From Channa striata (lineage: Eukaryota > Chordata > Actinopteri > Anabantiformes > Channidae), in the NCBI GenBank assembly GCA_033026295.1, contig CM065189.1, positions 8,246,703 to 8,310,702 on the forward strand: a stretch of 64,000 nt of DNA. Direction: 5' to 3'. Each line of letters starts with the position of its first letter. Positions within the stretch are counted from its first letter, which is position 1. The notes beneath the pieces are model-generated. The model was not told the origin of the DNA, searched no databases, and saw only the letters and a list, made by a program, of their open reading frames with translations. The translations under genes were made by a program, and so were the position numbers. Below, piece after piece: positions 35,901 to 48,190 of the stretch.

Positions 35901-38900
35901 GGTGCGTGATGAGATGAGCTGTGTTTGCTTGAACTGAATACTCCATCAGCTGCCTGTCTGTAGATCACTTCCTGAATGGTTCCTAAAATAGCAGCAACAA
36001 CGATCACAACCAAGGAAACACGCCAGCTGCTCTTTTCAAACCCACACTCACTTTCTGCCCTTTATCCCTGTGGCTGGGTTTGAACTGGATTTTATAACAC
36101 CAGTGCCAATATTACATTATACACTGTCAGCCAAAAGTTGGTGTAGGTTAGTTTAGCATGTTAAGTTCTATTACAAATATTCCTCCTATTATAACTAAAA
36201 TTTAGAAAAGTGTAAGCAACTCTCAAGTGTAAGAGAAATGAGAAGTGTTTGAAAGTTTCTAGTTCCCTGTAAATTTCCAAGATCCCTCATCTGTTAAACA
36301 AGACTCTTATGTCGCAGCAAACCTGTTGTAGTTCATGTATGCAAATAAAGCAGCCTTTTGTTTGCTGTTAGTAGCTCATTAACTTTAGACAGGCTGTGGA
36401 AAACTCAAATTAATATACTGTTTCAAAACACCAAGAAAATGTACGAAGTCAAATATTATAGGTGAATAGAAATTCATTAACAATATCATTAAACTTTTAC
36501 TGATTTGAGTAGTAAGTTATTAATCTGACAAGTTCACAAATACCCTGTCTTACGAAACATGGATTGAGAAGATTGAAACCACTATATTTATTGTATATGA
36601 AATATAAAGCCAGGTCAGACATTGTTTAACATATTTTACACTGTGTTTACCCCGTTAAAAATAAAATATTAATTTTTGAAACTTAAAAGTATTAATAGGC
36701 TGATTTTATTAGTTTTAGCCAGTGTCACTGTTTTCCTCCTTTTGTGCTAGGCTAAGCTAACAATCTGCTGGATGAAGCCACGGTTGTTGGTTTGTTGTTG
36801 GTATTTATTAAAAAAAAAAAAAAAAAGTCTTTCACTTTCTCATTACTGCCAACCTGGCTTTTCTATCATTTTCAAATTCAATGTCAAACATAAAGAACAC
36901 AAAAAAAGTAAAAAGTAAAGAGGTGTGGATAGTGAAGTAACAAACGCTGAATACTGCCGTCAGTGCATGAAGCATCTGTGTCACTTTAAACAACCACTGG
37001 TGTAACGTGATCCAACTCTCGGAAAGAAAGCGAACAGTCATACTCCCTGTCCAAACCCTTCCTTTAAGGGATTGTATTTAATACGAGGCCTGCAGCAAAA
37101 CTTGTTTCTGGAGATGGATTCCGTTGCTCTCTTAGTCATATTAGTTATGTTTCCCTTTGTTTTCCTAAAGTTTGCTCGGACCTTTAGATGCTTGAACTGC
37201 TTTGTCATCATTGCAATGCAGAGAATGTAAACAGACAGCACTGACTGCTGCATCGCTGCATTCCTGTCAGGAATAGTGGTCATGCTGGACTGTAGCGGAG
37301 ATGCCTATGATGTTATTGTGTGGTATAATAATAATAGAACCCAGTATGAAGTGCTTGTAGTGTAGTATGTCTGTCCTCTGTTGCCTTGACTTTACTCCTT
37401 GTTCCTTCCTCTTGATACGAAGTGCCTCTGCTTTTCCTGCCTTTTACATTTCAGGCTCGCGTGTTCGTGCTCCCTCCGCAGCTCAGTCTTACTGCCTTTC
37501 AGCCTTCATCCCCTGCTTTCCCTGCCGTCTCTCTCCTTCCCTGTCTAACGCTGCCTTCATGTCTCCCCAGGTAGAGACTTTGGACTCTACTGAGGAGACA
37601 AGATCGGCAGATGTTTACCCTGCTCTCTGCTGTCACAAACTGTTCACTTCAGCGTATCACGCAATGCAGGGGAAGTCACAGGATGAGTGTGGAGCAGTAA
37701 AAATAGCCAAGAAAAACTACATTTCCCTGAAGGTTTTCAACAGATTTGGGTCAGAAGGAGTATCGTTTTTGTGAAGCAAGCGTTGTGGAGTTAGCAGGTT
37801 AAAGCTCAAATGAAACTCGTCAGTGACAATACCCTGATAGGCTTTTGTTTCTCAAAAGTTGTAACACTTTTAAAATGCAGCACTTTCACTGAACACAGGA
37901 AGGAGCTGTGATTATGCTTTTTTCAGGCTTTGTAATTGTCAGTTTTCCCTGTTTGTGAAAATGGCAAGTCTGGGATTCTTGTTTTATTTTTGGCTTGTTG
38001 ACAGTTAAGGAGCCATTGAGTTTTTAATGGATACTTAATGACTGCCACAGAAAACATAACAAAGCCCCTTGAGGACCCAAACTGTCAGCCAACAAAGGTC
38101 CCTGGAGAGATGGAAAAGTCCTAATCTTTGTTGTGCACATACACCAAATATTTTGGAACATTAACAGTATACTTTCCACATCATTGCTTTTCCACTTCAT
38201 TACACCTGTGTGCTAAGCAAATGGGAATGGAAAAAGCAACAATATGGTCTTTGCAAAAGTAAGCTCCTTTCAGCATTCAGAAAGAGACAGAAAGCGATAT
38301 TCTCGTACTTTAAATGTCTTATGCTGTGCTGGAATCAACCCACCGCCGACATGACAGGACTGTTTAACAGCTATACAATCAGGGCAGTTGTGTCAGACAA
38401 TGGAAATATAAGGAGTCGCAAATATTCAGAAAGGTACAGTGGACACTTGGGTCACTGCTGATGAAAAGCAGGATTCGTTTTTTGATGTTATCATCTAAAA
38501 GCATTTTGTGGCCCTGTTACTAATGTACAGTATATATTAGCATTTATTATACTAGCTGCTGTACCTAGTCCTGTTTCCCCGAAGCTTTCTCCATCCCTCA
38601 ACCAGTTTATATAAAGGAACAGATGAGGTCCCTGATCTGAATTTAAAAATACCAAAGGAAGACAACATTAGAGAATTTCAGACGATAATTAAAGTTCAAT
38701 GACTGACAGTGACATTTGCTTAACAACCATTATTTTGCACAGTGTGTCTTGGCCTGTTGACATCACAGCCACCTGTTCTAGTTCCTTGATTGTCAGCTGT
38801 ACAAGATGGTGTTTGCTATGTGTACTGTGACGTGAGTCTTTTGAATTGTTTGTCAGATAGCTGTTTATTTTTTTTGCTGTTAAAATATATGAACACAAAA

Positions 38901-40161
38901 ATACAAGGGCTTGACTTTTTGTACACTTTTTTTAACATATCATTTTAGATTGATCATCCATATCCACTCATTTTGCATTTATGTGTGTAGAAAACTATGC
39001 ATTACTAGTATTGCTATGAATTACTAGGAGTCCCATTTCTCATTTTTGGTGTAGGCTATTCGCCGAGCTAAGAGTCACATACAACAACACACTAGCTAAA
39101 AAAAGAAATGGCGCGTTAGTGGAAATATTAATTTAAATTTTACTGAAATTCAAACTGTCATCCCTGGTACATTGAAAGTGATTGTTATGTGTTACAAAGT
39201 AATGCATTAGCGCCAACAGTAAAGGTGAAGGATTATTCTCGGGATAGTCAGGTCACTGTACTTTAGTCCAGCCTGAAATATGTCAACAAGCCAATATCAT
39301 GGTTGACTCTTGGTCCTGTTGTAACCGTAAACAGTTTGCTGCTTCATTTTCCAGTTACTGTACTGTTTCCAGATATGTGTTGTTATTGCATTTTATAACT
39401 ATGTATACAGTTTTGCAGAGTGTGCTCAAATTTCTCTGAGAGGAGGTTGACAGTAACCAGTTCCTTTAGACTTTATACAGCATCGTGATCAGGTTTCAGA
39501 GTGGACAGGGGCTGAATTATACATCATTGTAGAGGTGTAACAACAGGCTTTGCCTTTTGTCACAAACAATCCATGTGATTTAACGGTGTTTAAAATGCAT
39601 CAGTTTCATGACACAGAGTACAAACTATGCAAATATTAGAAGGGAGAAGATGTGGCCACCGATAATTGAGCATTATGTCTTGAGCACAACGGACAGTCAA
39701 CATTTTTGACAGCTAAGGATTAAAATGGTCTTGAGCCTTTTCATTCAGCAGCATAATCTGCACTGATTCAAACTTTGATGCCCTGAGCATCAAAATGATC
39801 CAGCTGAGGTTTGTACTGTACAAAAACAGTATAGACTGTGACCTTAACATGCAGTATCCAGAATATGTGATTGGTAGAGAGGCAATGCCAGGATGTCGAT
39901 TTTGTGATATTTTCTTTCTTTGAAGATGTTTTTGTGCAATACAGAGTTAAGGAGCCTTTTGGCATTGTGTTTAAGACAGAGCCATGGTAACTCCACAAAG
40001 AAACAGAAAAAAAATTGTAAAATGAAATGTGATTCCTCTATTTGTGAAAGTTTTCCGTTCCTGAAGAGGGCAGGTAAAGGAAACTGAGTTGGGAATCCGG
40101 CAAAGAAGTGGCACAGAGCCTGAGTTGGTACAGCTGCACGTACACACGAGCTTCGCATTAG

Positions 40162-40163
<2 letters not shown>
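32983..40163. other. Intron 1 block, no recognised gene
   Basis: AT-rich intron with a run of 17 A at 36810-36826. At about 34480-34830 it is less AT-rich and free of simple repeats. A 135-codon open frame at 37367-37774 contains acceptor-like sites but no recognisable domain. No transposon was recognised. Confidence 0.45.

Positions 40164-40248
<85 letters not shown>
40164..40248. repeat. (CT)n microsatellite, 85 bp
   Basis: Uninterrupted CT dinucleotide run followed by a further pyrimidine-rich 70 bp. On the opposite strand it is a (GA)n tract; both strands give long Leu/Ser or Arg/Glu repeat frames that are not genes. Long homopurine-homopyrimidine tracts can form triplex DNA and GAGA-type sites. 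Confidence 0.95.
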
Positions 40249-40252
<4 letters not shown>

Positions 40253-40999
40253 TCTCACCCCCCTCAGCCCCTCTCTCTCTCTTTGTCTCTGTCAGTCTCT
40301 CTGACTCTGTCTCCCCCTCCTTCTCCTGAGTGGCTGTTTTTGTAGATTGTTCTGCCGCCGTTGTCATAGCGACTGTGATGCAGACAGCCCGAACAGGCTG
40401 CCTGTCTACTTGGATATGTCAAGTGTGTGTGTGTGTGTCTGATAAAACGCCAGAGTGCTCTCGGCTTAAAAACGAAGTGTTTGAAGAATTATGTAATGTC
40501 CTTTTTTTTTTTTTTTTAAAGGGGGGGAGACAGGAAGAAGAGAAATCCTATCTGTCCATCTGTAAGTGTCTGTGACTGTGTACTTCACACTATACCAGGA
40601 GACTGTAGTATTATTGCTTGCCGTGTACGTCTGCAGGTATTTCAGCATGCCTAGGTATCTCGTTGTAGATATGTTGTCTTTACGCTCTTTTTGTAAGTAG
40701 GATGCAACACACACAAACTCTAAGGCCGTTGGGGGGGGGGCTGACGTGCGACTCTTTCCTGTGTGTAAAGTTTCCACTGAAGCTTTGGGCTCCATGCCAG
40801 GAGCCACCCTCTGTAGATGGAGCAAGAAGATGAGGGAGGGGAAATGGGCGGAAAGGAGGAGGAGAACACAGAGATGGGATGGGTGGGGAAAGCAAAAGAG
40901 TAAAGGGAGAGGGTGGGATGAACTTGATGGGGAGGAGAGGGGGGTTAGTTGGGCTTTGTGCCAAGTGGGTGGTGTGTGAATCCTTGTGACGAGGCCGTT

Positions 41000-41110
41000 T
41001 TCCAGCAGAGAGCCCTCTTATTGGACAACATAAGGGGGTCTATAAATAGGCCCCTAATCTGTGAAAGAGAGAGCTAAAAATAGAGAGAAGCAAACAAGGA
41101 GAGAGGGGGC
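41000..41110 (+). promoter_or_regulatory. Islet with two MEF2-type sites and inverted CCAAT
   Basis: CTATAAATAG at 41040-41049 and CTAAAAATAG at 41074-41083 both match the MEF2 consensus YTAWWWWTAR exactly and are 34 bp apart; the first could equally serve as a TATA box. An inverted CCAAT (ATTGG) lies about 20 bp upstream. The islet follows a long G/A-rich stretch. A muscle or heart enhancer, or an internal promoter, is an inference from motifs only. Confidence 0.3.
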
Positions 41111-44100
41111 GATCAAGAGTGGTAGTGATGAGCAGTTTGATGATATAAATTTGTGAACAGAGTAGGAAAGTTCTAAAAAGTCAGGCACCATGTAAAAAAA
41201 GAAACCGGTACTTCAAATAAAGGACTATGGAGAGTCAAGAACTGTAGAGATTTAAAAAATAAAAGGAGTTGCTCAGTTTTGATTTGCACCTGTATTCATA
41301 ATCAGCTTGCACTTCATACAAAGTGAATACCGTATTGCTTGCCAATTTTATAACATCCTGTTGTTTTAAGGTATTCAGTTTCAGATTTATTAGCCTACAC
41401 AGGTGACAGGTCATCTTCTTTCCACAGTTTGATGGAATGTGACTGCATTTGCCTTTTCTACAAAACATTACAGCCTTACAACTTGTAGGACCAAACTGTA
41501 AATTTTTTCTGGTTAGTAAAGAATAATAAAACGCATAGAAACCAAAGCACCAGTTCAGTCATGTATAATCTCCAATGACACTTACTTAGTTTTTTTATGT
41601 GTGGTACTTATTTAACAAAATAGTTTTGAAGACATTTTTGAGAAACCATCAACGTGTTCGTAAAAGAGTTGGCAATTACTGCAGCACAGGAAGAAAAACG
41701 TCTGCCTAAATTTACCTGTAAGGAAGTCGGCATCAGTGGAGGATACCAGCTTTGAATGTTATCACATCATTCGGTGGGCATTATCTGTGATCAACGCACC
41801 AATAATTGTGCATCAGAAAGGACAAGCTGTACCTACCTCACAACCAGAAGGTGCTCATTATTGCTTGCCATCTATAACTCAACTTTGCACAGTTGCTTTA
41901 TGAGTAATGTAGAATAAAAAGATAAACGTGGAATAAAAAAATATCTAACATTGTGCTACACAAACTTTAATAATTGGTCTTTTTTTCTCAGTCGCAGTGC
42001 GTATAAAATGCTTATTAATTTTGTTGCCAGTTACCAGTCTGTCCATCTATGCATCATTGGTTAAGGCTCTTGTTGAAAATTAAACCCAGGTGTATAATTA
42101 GTATTAGGAATATTTTAGCTACAGTGAAGCTCTGTGCCTTCATTGGCATATACAGTATGGGGTGGACAAAATAAGAGAACCACCTGAGCCTATTCACAAG
42201 ACCCCCGTGAACCGTCCCTTCCAAAATGATACTATTTTCACTGGTAAAGTATTATAGAAACATCTAAATAAAAAGAGATGTCTGTGTTCAGAGTTTATGG
42301 GTAATAAATCAATGGGATCCCTCAAAACACAACATGATTGCAATAATGGCAACGACTATATAAACTAAATTTGTTCTACCTTTATAAAAACATCAATAGG
42401 TGAGGTTAACAGGCTGCTAATCAGGTGCTATGATACACTGAGAGTTTTTAAATGCCCGTGCTTGATGACATATCTCGGATAATGACAATAATTACATGTT
42501 TATTGTGATGGATTAACTGTCTCAAGTGTTGTGTCTGCACAAGTCAGACTGTGCCGGTTAAGAGCGACTGCTGACGTTGAGTAAAAGCTTCATATCTAGT
42601 GAAGAAAGTGAAAACTGTCCAAGAACTCAGTGTGAAGTTCCCCCCGATCTTCAGCTTTTAAGATAAACGTCATATAATCTCCTCTCTTCCCTCCTTCTCC
42701 CCACTCATTCATAGCTTTCTCAAGTCTCTAATTATGTTCACTTGCAGAAGGGTGAGTTGGGAGGGTGGGAGTGTGTGTGTGTGTGTGTGTACTCTAAAGT
42801 TACCCACATGTTAAAGCCTGTAATTAGTGCTCTTTAGGATGACAAAAATTCTGACAAAATGTTAAAAGAGCAGGCCCAGGCGTGTGCATGAACATGCACA
42901 TGGGGCCAGCAGAGATGAGCGAGGAAAGGGAGGGGAATGCAGTACAGTTCTCTTAAAAAAAAAAAAAAATCTTCTGTGCTCTCAGAGCTTTGGGAGAAAG
43001 GTCACAGTGGAAAAAAACTGGCGATAATTTCTCATAAATTAGTGCATGTCTATGTGTTGGTCAAGGCTCGAAGGAACTGGCTGGTTAGTTACAGAGAGTG
43101 GTGGACTTGAGTGTAAATTTGAGTGTAATGAGTCTACATTTAAACTGTGTGTTTGTGGAAAGTGACTCATCATTTGTGTGCGTACAGGACCCCAACACCC
43201 AACCCGGTGACGGGCCAGAGTAACACTCATTTCTTGAGTGTGCCCTTTCTGTCTCTTGTTATGACTGTCCGATTCTTTCATCACACTTATTATGTGTCCA
43301 TCTTTTTTCTGCCCAGTTTTTAAAAATTAGATTTTCCCTCTGTCTTTGGCCTTTCATGCTCTTTCAACTTTTACTTTCTTACATACACGCTTGCCATTAT
43401 TTGCCTATCGACAACAAGAGGATTCAGCCTCAGTTTCATCACAGGCAGAGCGAAACCACTGTGTCATTTCCCTTCTGAACTTCAGGTCATGTAGGGTCAC
43501 ACTCAACATCCTCTGTGGTTCCAGCACTGAACACAGCAAATGTGAGCATGAAGCTGGTAGGACTATGTATTTTTTCACTTTGGGCCTTTACACTGCGTGA
43601 ACTATCCCACCTTAAAAAAAAAGTCATATATGCCAAAACAGGTGAAATAGGGGGATAACATCGGTGTAGTTATTTTATTCCCTATTTTTTTGTTTGTGCT
43701 TCATACTGGGTAAAATACCTAAAGCACAGATAAACCATTTTGTATATGATCTTAGGCCACAGCTCCACTACTGTACTTTGCATTTGTGTGTTTTAACTAT
43801 AAAAATCTACTGCTGCTTTAAACTAATTACATTATTATATTATAAATCAGTATTTTGTTTAGTTTATGATTTTAATAGGGTAGCAAGAGACAGTTTTCAG
43901 TGACATTTTAGGCCTTAGATGATCATGTTTTGAATGATTTGTGGTATTTAAGCAGAGTTTGTCGGTTACAGGTGTGGCAAGGGATCAGATAACAATGCTT
44001 TTAAGATTACGACCTAAATGTGTTTGTAACACTGACGCCGTACTGAAAGATGGCTTGTAAAAATTGTATTTGTTTATAATTAATAACAAACAAGATATTT

Positions 44101-45397
44101 AAGTTTGCAAATTTGAATTTGCATTGGTATTATTTTTTTATATGAAAAAGGTTTTAATCATGTACTATTTTGATGTTTAAAATACACAGTCATGTTATTT
44201 TTCCCCCTGTATTTTCAAATTTTTGTGTATTTACATAATATGAATATACTGTATACCCAGATTTTCAGGCAACAGCTGTCGGTGTCTGGGATGTGTACTG
44301 TTACCATGGTTACATGCATTGTTTTCATCTGTTATCAGATTTGTGTAAATACCTGTTTATTTGTTGAGACAGTGTATTCAGCTTTGCTACATTTAATAAT
44401 TCAGGAGCTGGATTCACTCATAATTTAATCAACCATTACAAGATATCGTACGTAACATTATGGACAGAAATATACCATTATGAGTATTTTTTGTAGAAAT
44501 GTACTTGGAAAAGCATCTTAATGTGGACAGGTGGTGTTGAAGCCTTCTGTGACACACGCATTGCCCAGCACTTGCAGCAGATCAGAAATAGTCTCTTCTG
44601 AAAGTTTTCAAGACTCAGTTATTACTTTTTGTTTAAGCAGTTTATATAAGTTCAGCAATCTAATAATGATGAGCACCTAAAAGAATGGGCGGAGTGTAGC
44701 AGGACAGGGGAAGGGAGAGCAAAGTGGATTGATTTCAAGTAGTTTAAGTTGCATATAGTACCTTTGATTTATTTACACAGCATTAGACAAAACTTAAATT
44801 ATCTCCCTTTTTGTGCCTTTTCATAGTTTTTCTGCAACTTTTTCTGTCTTCTTGTTTAGTTCTCGGCAGATTTTAAATTAATTTAGTTCATGAACCTGTT
44901 CTCAAAGAAAAGGTAACATGACATAGTTGCTTCTTTTTAAAAGTAGTGCAACAGGTCTAGCAACCAAAAGGTAGTTGTATAAGACTTGCGTGAAAAAGCT
45001 TATTGCTCCATGTCCATTTGTTTATTATTAAATTTATGCTGATGAAAAATGTGATCTTTTTGCTTTAAACTAGTTTCAGTAAATATGAGTTATTGAACAT
45101 TTTTGTGATTAGTTTACCTAAACAGTTTTACAAAAAACATTTATATTTCTAAAAGAAGTATTTTTTAGCATTATTTAGGTGTAGAACATTTTCAAATCCA
45201 ACAAAGCCGTATTCAGAGAAGATTAATAATATATTTGCTTATAATAAAGTGGTTGTAAAAATGGTGTAATTAGGCTAAAATGCTTTTTACAGTAGTTTGT
45301 CACTGTACTTTATATGTCTTGGTCATCCTCCCACTCCATCCTTTAGTTTCTCTCTCTCCTTTTCTTCTGTTCCATTCGCTCTGCTTTCAATCTCCGA
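41111..45397. other. Intron 1 block with a possible transposon end
   Basis: AT-rich. ATGGGGTGGACAAAATAAGA at 42158-42177 resembles the terminal sequence of some fish DNA transposons, but no partner end is visible. (GT)n occurs at 42771-42790. Otherwise nothing recognisable. Confidence 0.4.
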
Positions 45398-45429
45398 ATG
45401 TCAGCCCACATTTATGACCGACCTGTGAT

Positions 45430-45500
45430 GTGTACCCAAGACCAATGGGGCACAGCAAGATGGCCGCTGTTGCCCTGGCAACAGAACGGAGAGCAGGAGG
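45430..45500. promoter_or_regulatory. Islet with CCAAT, YY1-like and perfect RFX X-box motifs
   Basis: Within about 45 bp are CCAAT (45442-45446), CAAGATGGCCGC (45456-45467, one change from the YY1 consensus) and GTTGCCCTGGCAAC (45469-45482), a perfect palindromic X-box of the kind bound by RFX factors. The inverted repeat extends to 8-bp arms (45467-45484). Such a cluster is typical of promoters and enhancers. No coding sequence is attached. Confidence 0.4.
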
Positions 45501-46894
45501 AGAGAGTGAGAGGAATTTTTTCCCCTGTTTGGTTGGATGTTCAGGTTATTGGGGAGATGGAGAGAATATGTGAAGATGGCTGCAGTGACACACAAAGACA
45601 AGCCGTCAGTCTTTTAGTTTTTCTGCAGCCTCAGTCTAGACATTACACACTTTAGCCAGTGTCCTGTACTGTGTAGATCTATTTTGTCCTGTGCATATCT
45701 TACACCCAAGTGTCTAGAGTTTCAGTAGATTGTTCTTCATGATTTGAATCTGAGATTTAACGTACAATGGCATTGTGTGTTTTGGAACTCTAGGTGCACG
45801 TGTGTTTAAGGGAGCACAGGTTGTGGTCTTTTGCTGTCTCGATGCGGTGCTGGATTAGAGGGGTTACATAATGCGTTCTGAGCTTCAAGCAGCATACACT
45901 AAGAGGATTACCAAGTCTACTAAAGACACTAGTCTACAGACGTGCTTACACACGCACACACACGTTACACAAACTCCGGGGCTTAGTGGAGGTTGTATTT
46001 TACTTCAACGCTCGATACATGCAACGAAATTTACCAGTCATGAAGAAGGGCCTGCACACTTGTTGATCAAAGTAAAGACAAACCTTGCAGAAAAACTGAG
46101 TCTCACCAGCCCCTCAATCAAAAGGTGTGTGTCCCACAGAGAGTCCCACATCATGCCACAGTTTGTCAGCAACAGCCCTGATGGACATTTTTGTTAATAT
46201 AATCACAGAAAGTAAAGAAGCGAGTCCTCAGATATAAGTACTCTGGGACATGCATGTGGACACCATGCTTTAGTCAAAGGTTTGTAGTTAAGCACAGAGG
46301 CCTCAGCTTGCACACAACCTGAGCCATTTGTTTAGATGCTCAAACTATACCGTTCCAAAGAGAAACAAACACTTATGCTCGACACCTGTGGTTTTATGCA
46401 ACAATGGATTTCACATATTGCTTGTTTGTTCTACAGAAAGCAACAAACATCAGCTCATGTCCACGTGCCATAAATCCACAAAGCTATATGTGGAATGGTA
46501 TTAAAACATTGCTTGTGGTCAAAAACTTTCCAAGGAATTTTAAATTTTCCCTGGCTAGTTTTTCTGCCTTTATGCTCATATGGTTGGTTATTATCGCCAT
46601 GGTTACCAGACCTCTGAACTTGTTTAATTGGAGTCATCCTTCTCTCCTCACTCCCTGGTCTTTGGGGAACAGAATGAGGCATTAGAGGGAGGCAGCAAAG
46701 ATGTGCTTTGAGCTATAGCACCTTTGCCAACAAGACTAACAGCCACTCTTAATGTAAGTGGACACAAGTGTGTGTGTGTTAGTTATTTGTTGGCTTTTTA
46801 CATTTTTAATGACCTTTTCCTTTTTAGCATTTTTAGGTATTGTTTGTATATTGTTGCGTCTCCTGCTCAGTGTTTAGGCTGTTGTTCTTTTCTG

Positions 46895-46935
<41 letters not shown>

Positions 46936-47059
46936 CAAATTCCAGATTTACATTCTGTAAACCCTCTTGAATTTGTCCAGCTTTTGTTGGTGCATTGCAC
47001 AGCAGACTGGGTTAGAAGTTAGCAGGGGTACAGAAACCACACTAATAGTTCCTCATATG

Positions 47060-47107
<48 letters not shown>

Positions 47108-47296
47108 TTCTATGATTACAGGGGTCAAGGAAAGTAGTTTTAGAATGAGACAGAGAGTGGCTGAGTGGGAAAGCAACACAAAAGTGACAGGGAAGGAGTC
47201 CTTAGAGCAGCTCAGCTGTTTTATAGAAGCATAAAAAGGGACCCTCAAGGAAGGAAGTAATACCAGACTAAATCTTCCCCCCTACCTGTCTGTGTG

Positions 47297-47327
<31 letters not shown>

Positions 47328-47879
47328 ACATGCTCATTCTCCATTTCCTGCAATAACTGACCCATGTCTCTCTGCAATGGTGCACAGAAAGAGACATATA
47401 GTTCAGGAGTTGTCATTGACATGTTATCAAACCCATTTTCATATTTGTGTGAATACCAAGGTTGAATAAGAGTTTGACTGACAGATCTTAATGACATATG
47501 CGAAAATGATCCCTGACTGCCCCAATAAGCAGGATATGGTAGTTGTGCTTCTGGCTCCCCCTATAGTTAGTGAACTGGCAAAGTATGCCTCAGAAGCCAA
47601 ACAATGATGTCCACTGACATGGCAAATTACAGCATTTAATACATATATGATTGCATATAGTTTTAATTATTGTCACATTGAAAAGGAACACCAAGCAGCA
47701 CGGCAGTAACACTGTGATGTAATTATACCGGTTTTGTGTCAATGTTCTCACTGTAATATGCAGGTTAATCACAGCTAAACTCATCTATAGTATTAAAAAA
47801 CTATGTCTTGACGTAAATATGCAGACAGTTTTCTTCCCTAATCTTGTGCACAAACAGTTTGCACAAACAGAAACAGAGC
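45501..47879. other. Intron 1 block with two long TG microsatellites
   Basis: Contains (TG)n at 46897-46934 and 47061-47103. Open frames here give repeat translations or lack domains. CGCCATGGTTACCAG near 46596-46611 is an imperfect RFX-like motif. Confidence 0.5.
47061..47103. repeat. (TG)n microsatellite, 43 bp
   Basis: Uninterrupted TG repeat, 127 bp downstream of another of 38 bp at 46897-46934. Confidence 0.9.
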
Positions 47880-48190
47880 AGCTAGCCAACTAAAATAACC
47901 TTACAAAACTCGGATTAACTTGACACAAAGTGAAACTCGGGTGGCGAGCTAAACAACATAGCTATACAGCAACCAACGCAAGACGTTTGGTGTTTAGCTA
48001 GCGACTGATTCTCTGTCGACAAGGATGGATGATCAAAAACTAAAACCTTACAAACAAACCCACACATCGCACAAAGGCAACAAGACAGAACGCTCTCCAG
48101 GACAGGATTCCATCGCGGAGTACGAAACACGCCAGGGACGCTGTGGCAACGGCAGAGAAGCCATTCGTCTTATTACGTCATTGGTTTCAT
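47880..48190 (-). promoter_or_regulatory. Promoter-like islet on the minus strand
   Basis: On the minus strand an inverted CCAAT pair and CRE-type site read AACCAATGACGTAATAAGAC (CRE core 48173-48180), followed by GCCGTTGCCACAGCG, a partial RFX box, and about 200 bp with more CpG than its surroundings. Further along are two GTAAGG sequences that could act as splice donors. The order is what one would expect at the start of a nested or antisense transcript. A 71-codon open frame crosses it but shows no domain. Confidence 0.3.

Noticed and set aside
40089..40367. Frames with Leu-Ser or Arg-Glu repeats
   Set aside because: They come from the 85-bp (CT)n microsatellite and its complement.
42158..42420. 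A DNA transposon starting with GGGGTGGACAAAATAAGA
   Set aside because: Only one end resembles a known type and no matching inverted end or transposase was found, so it is noted only within the region description.
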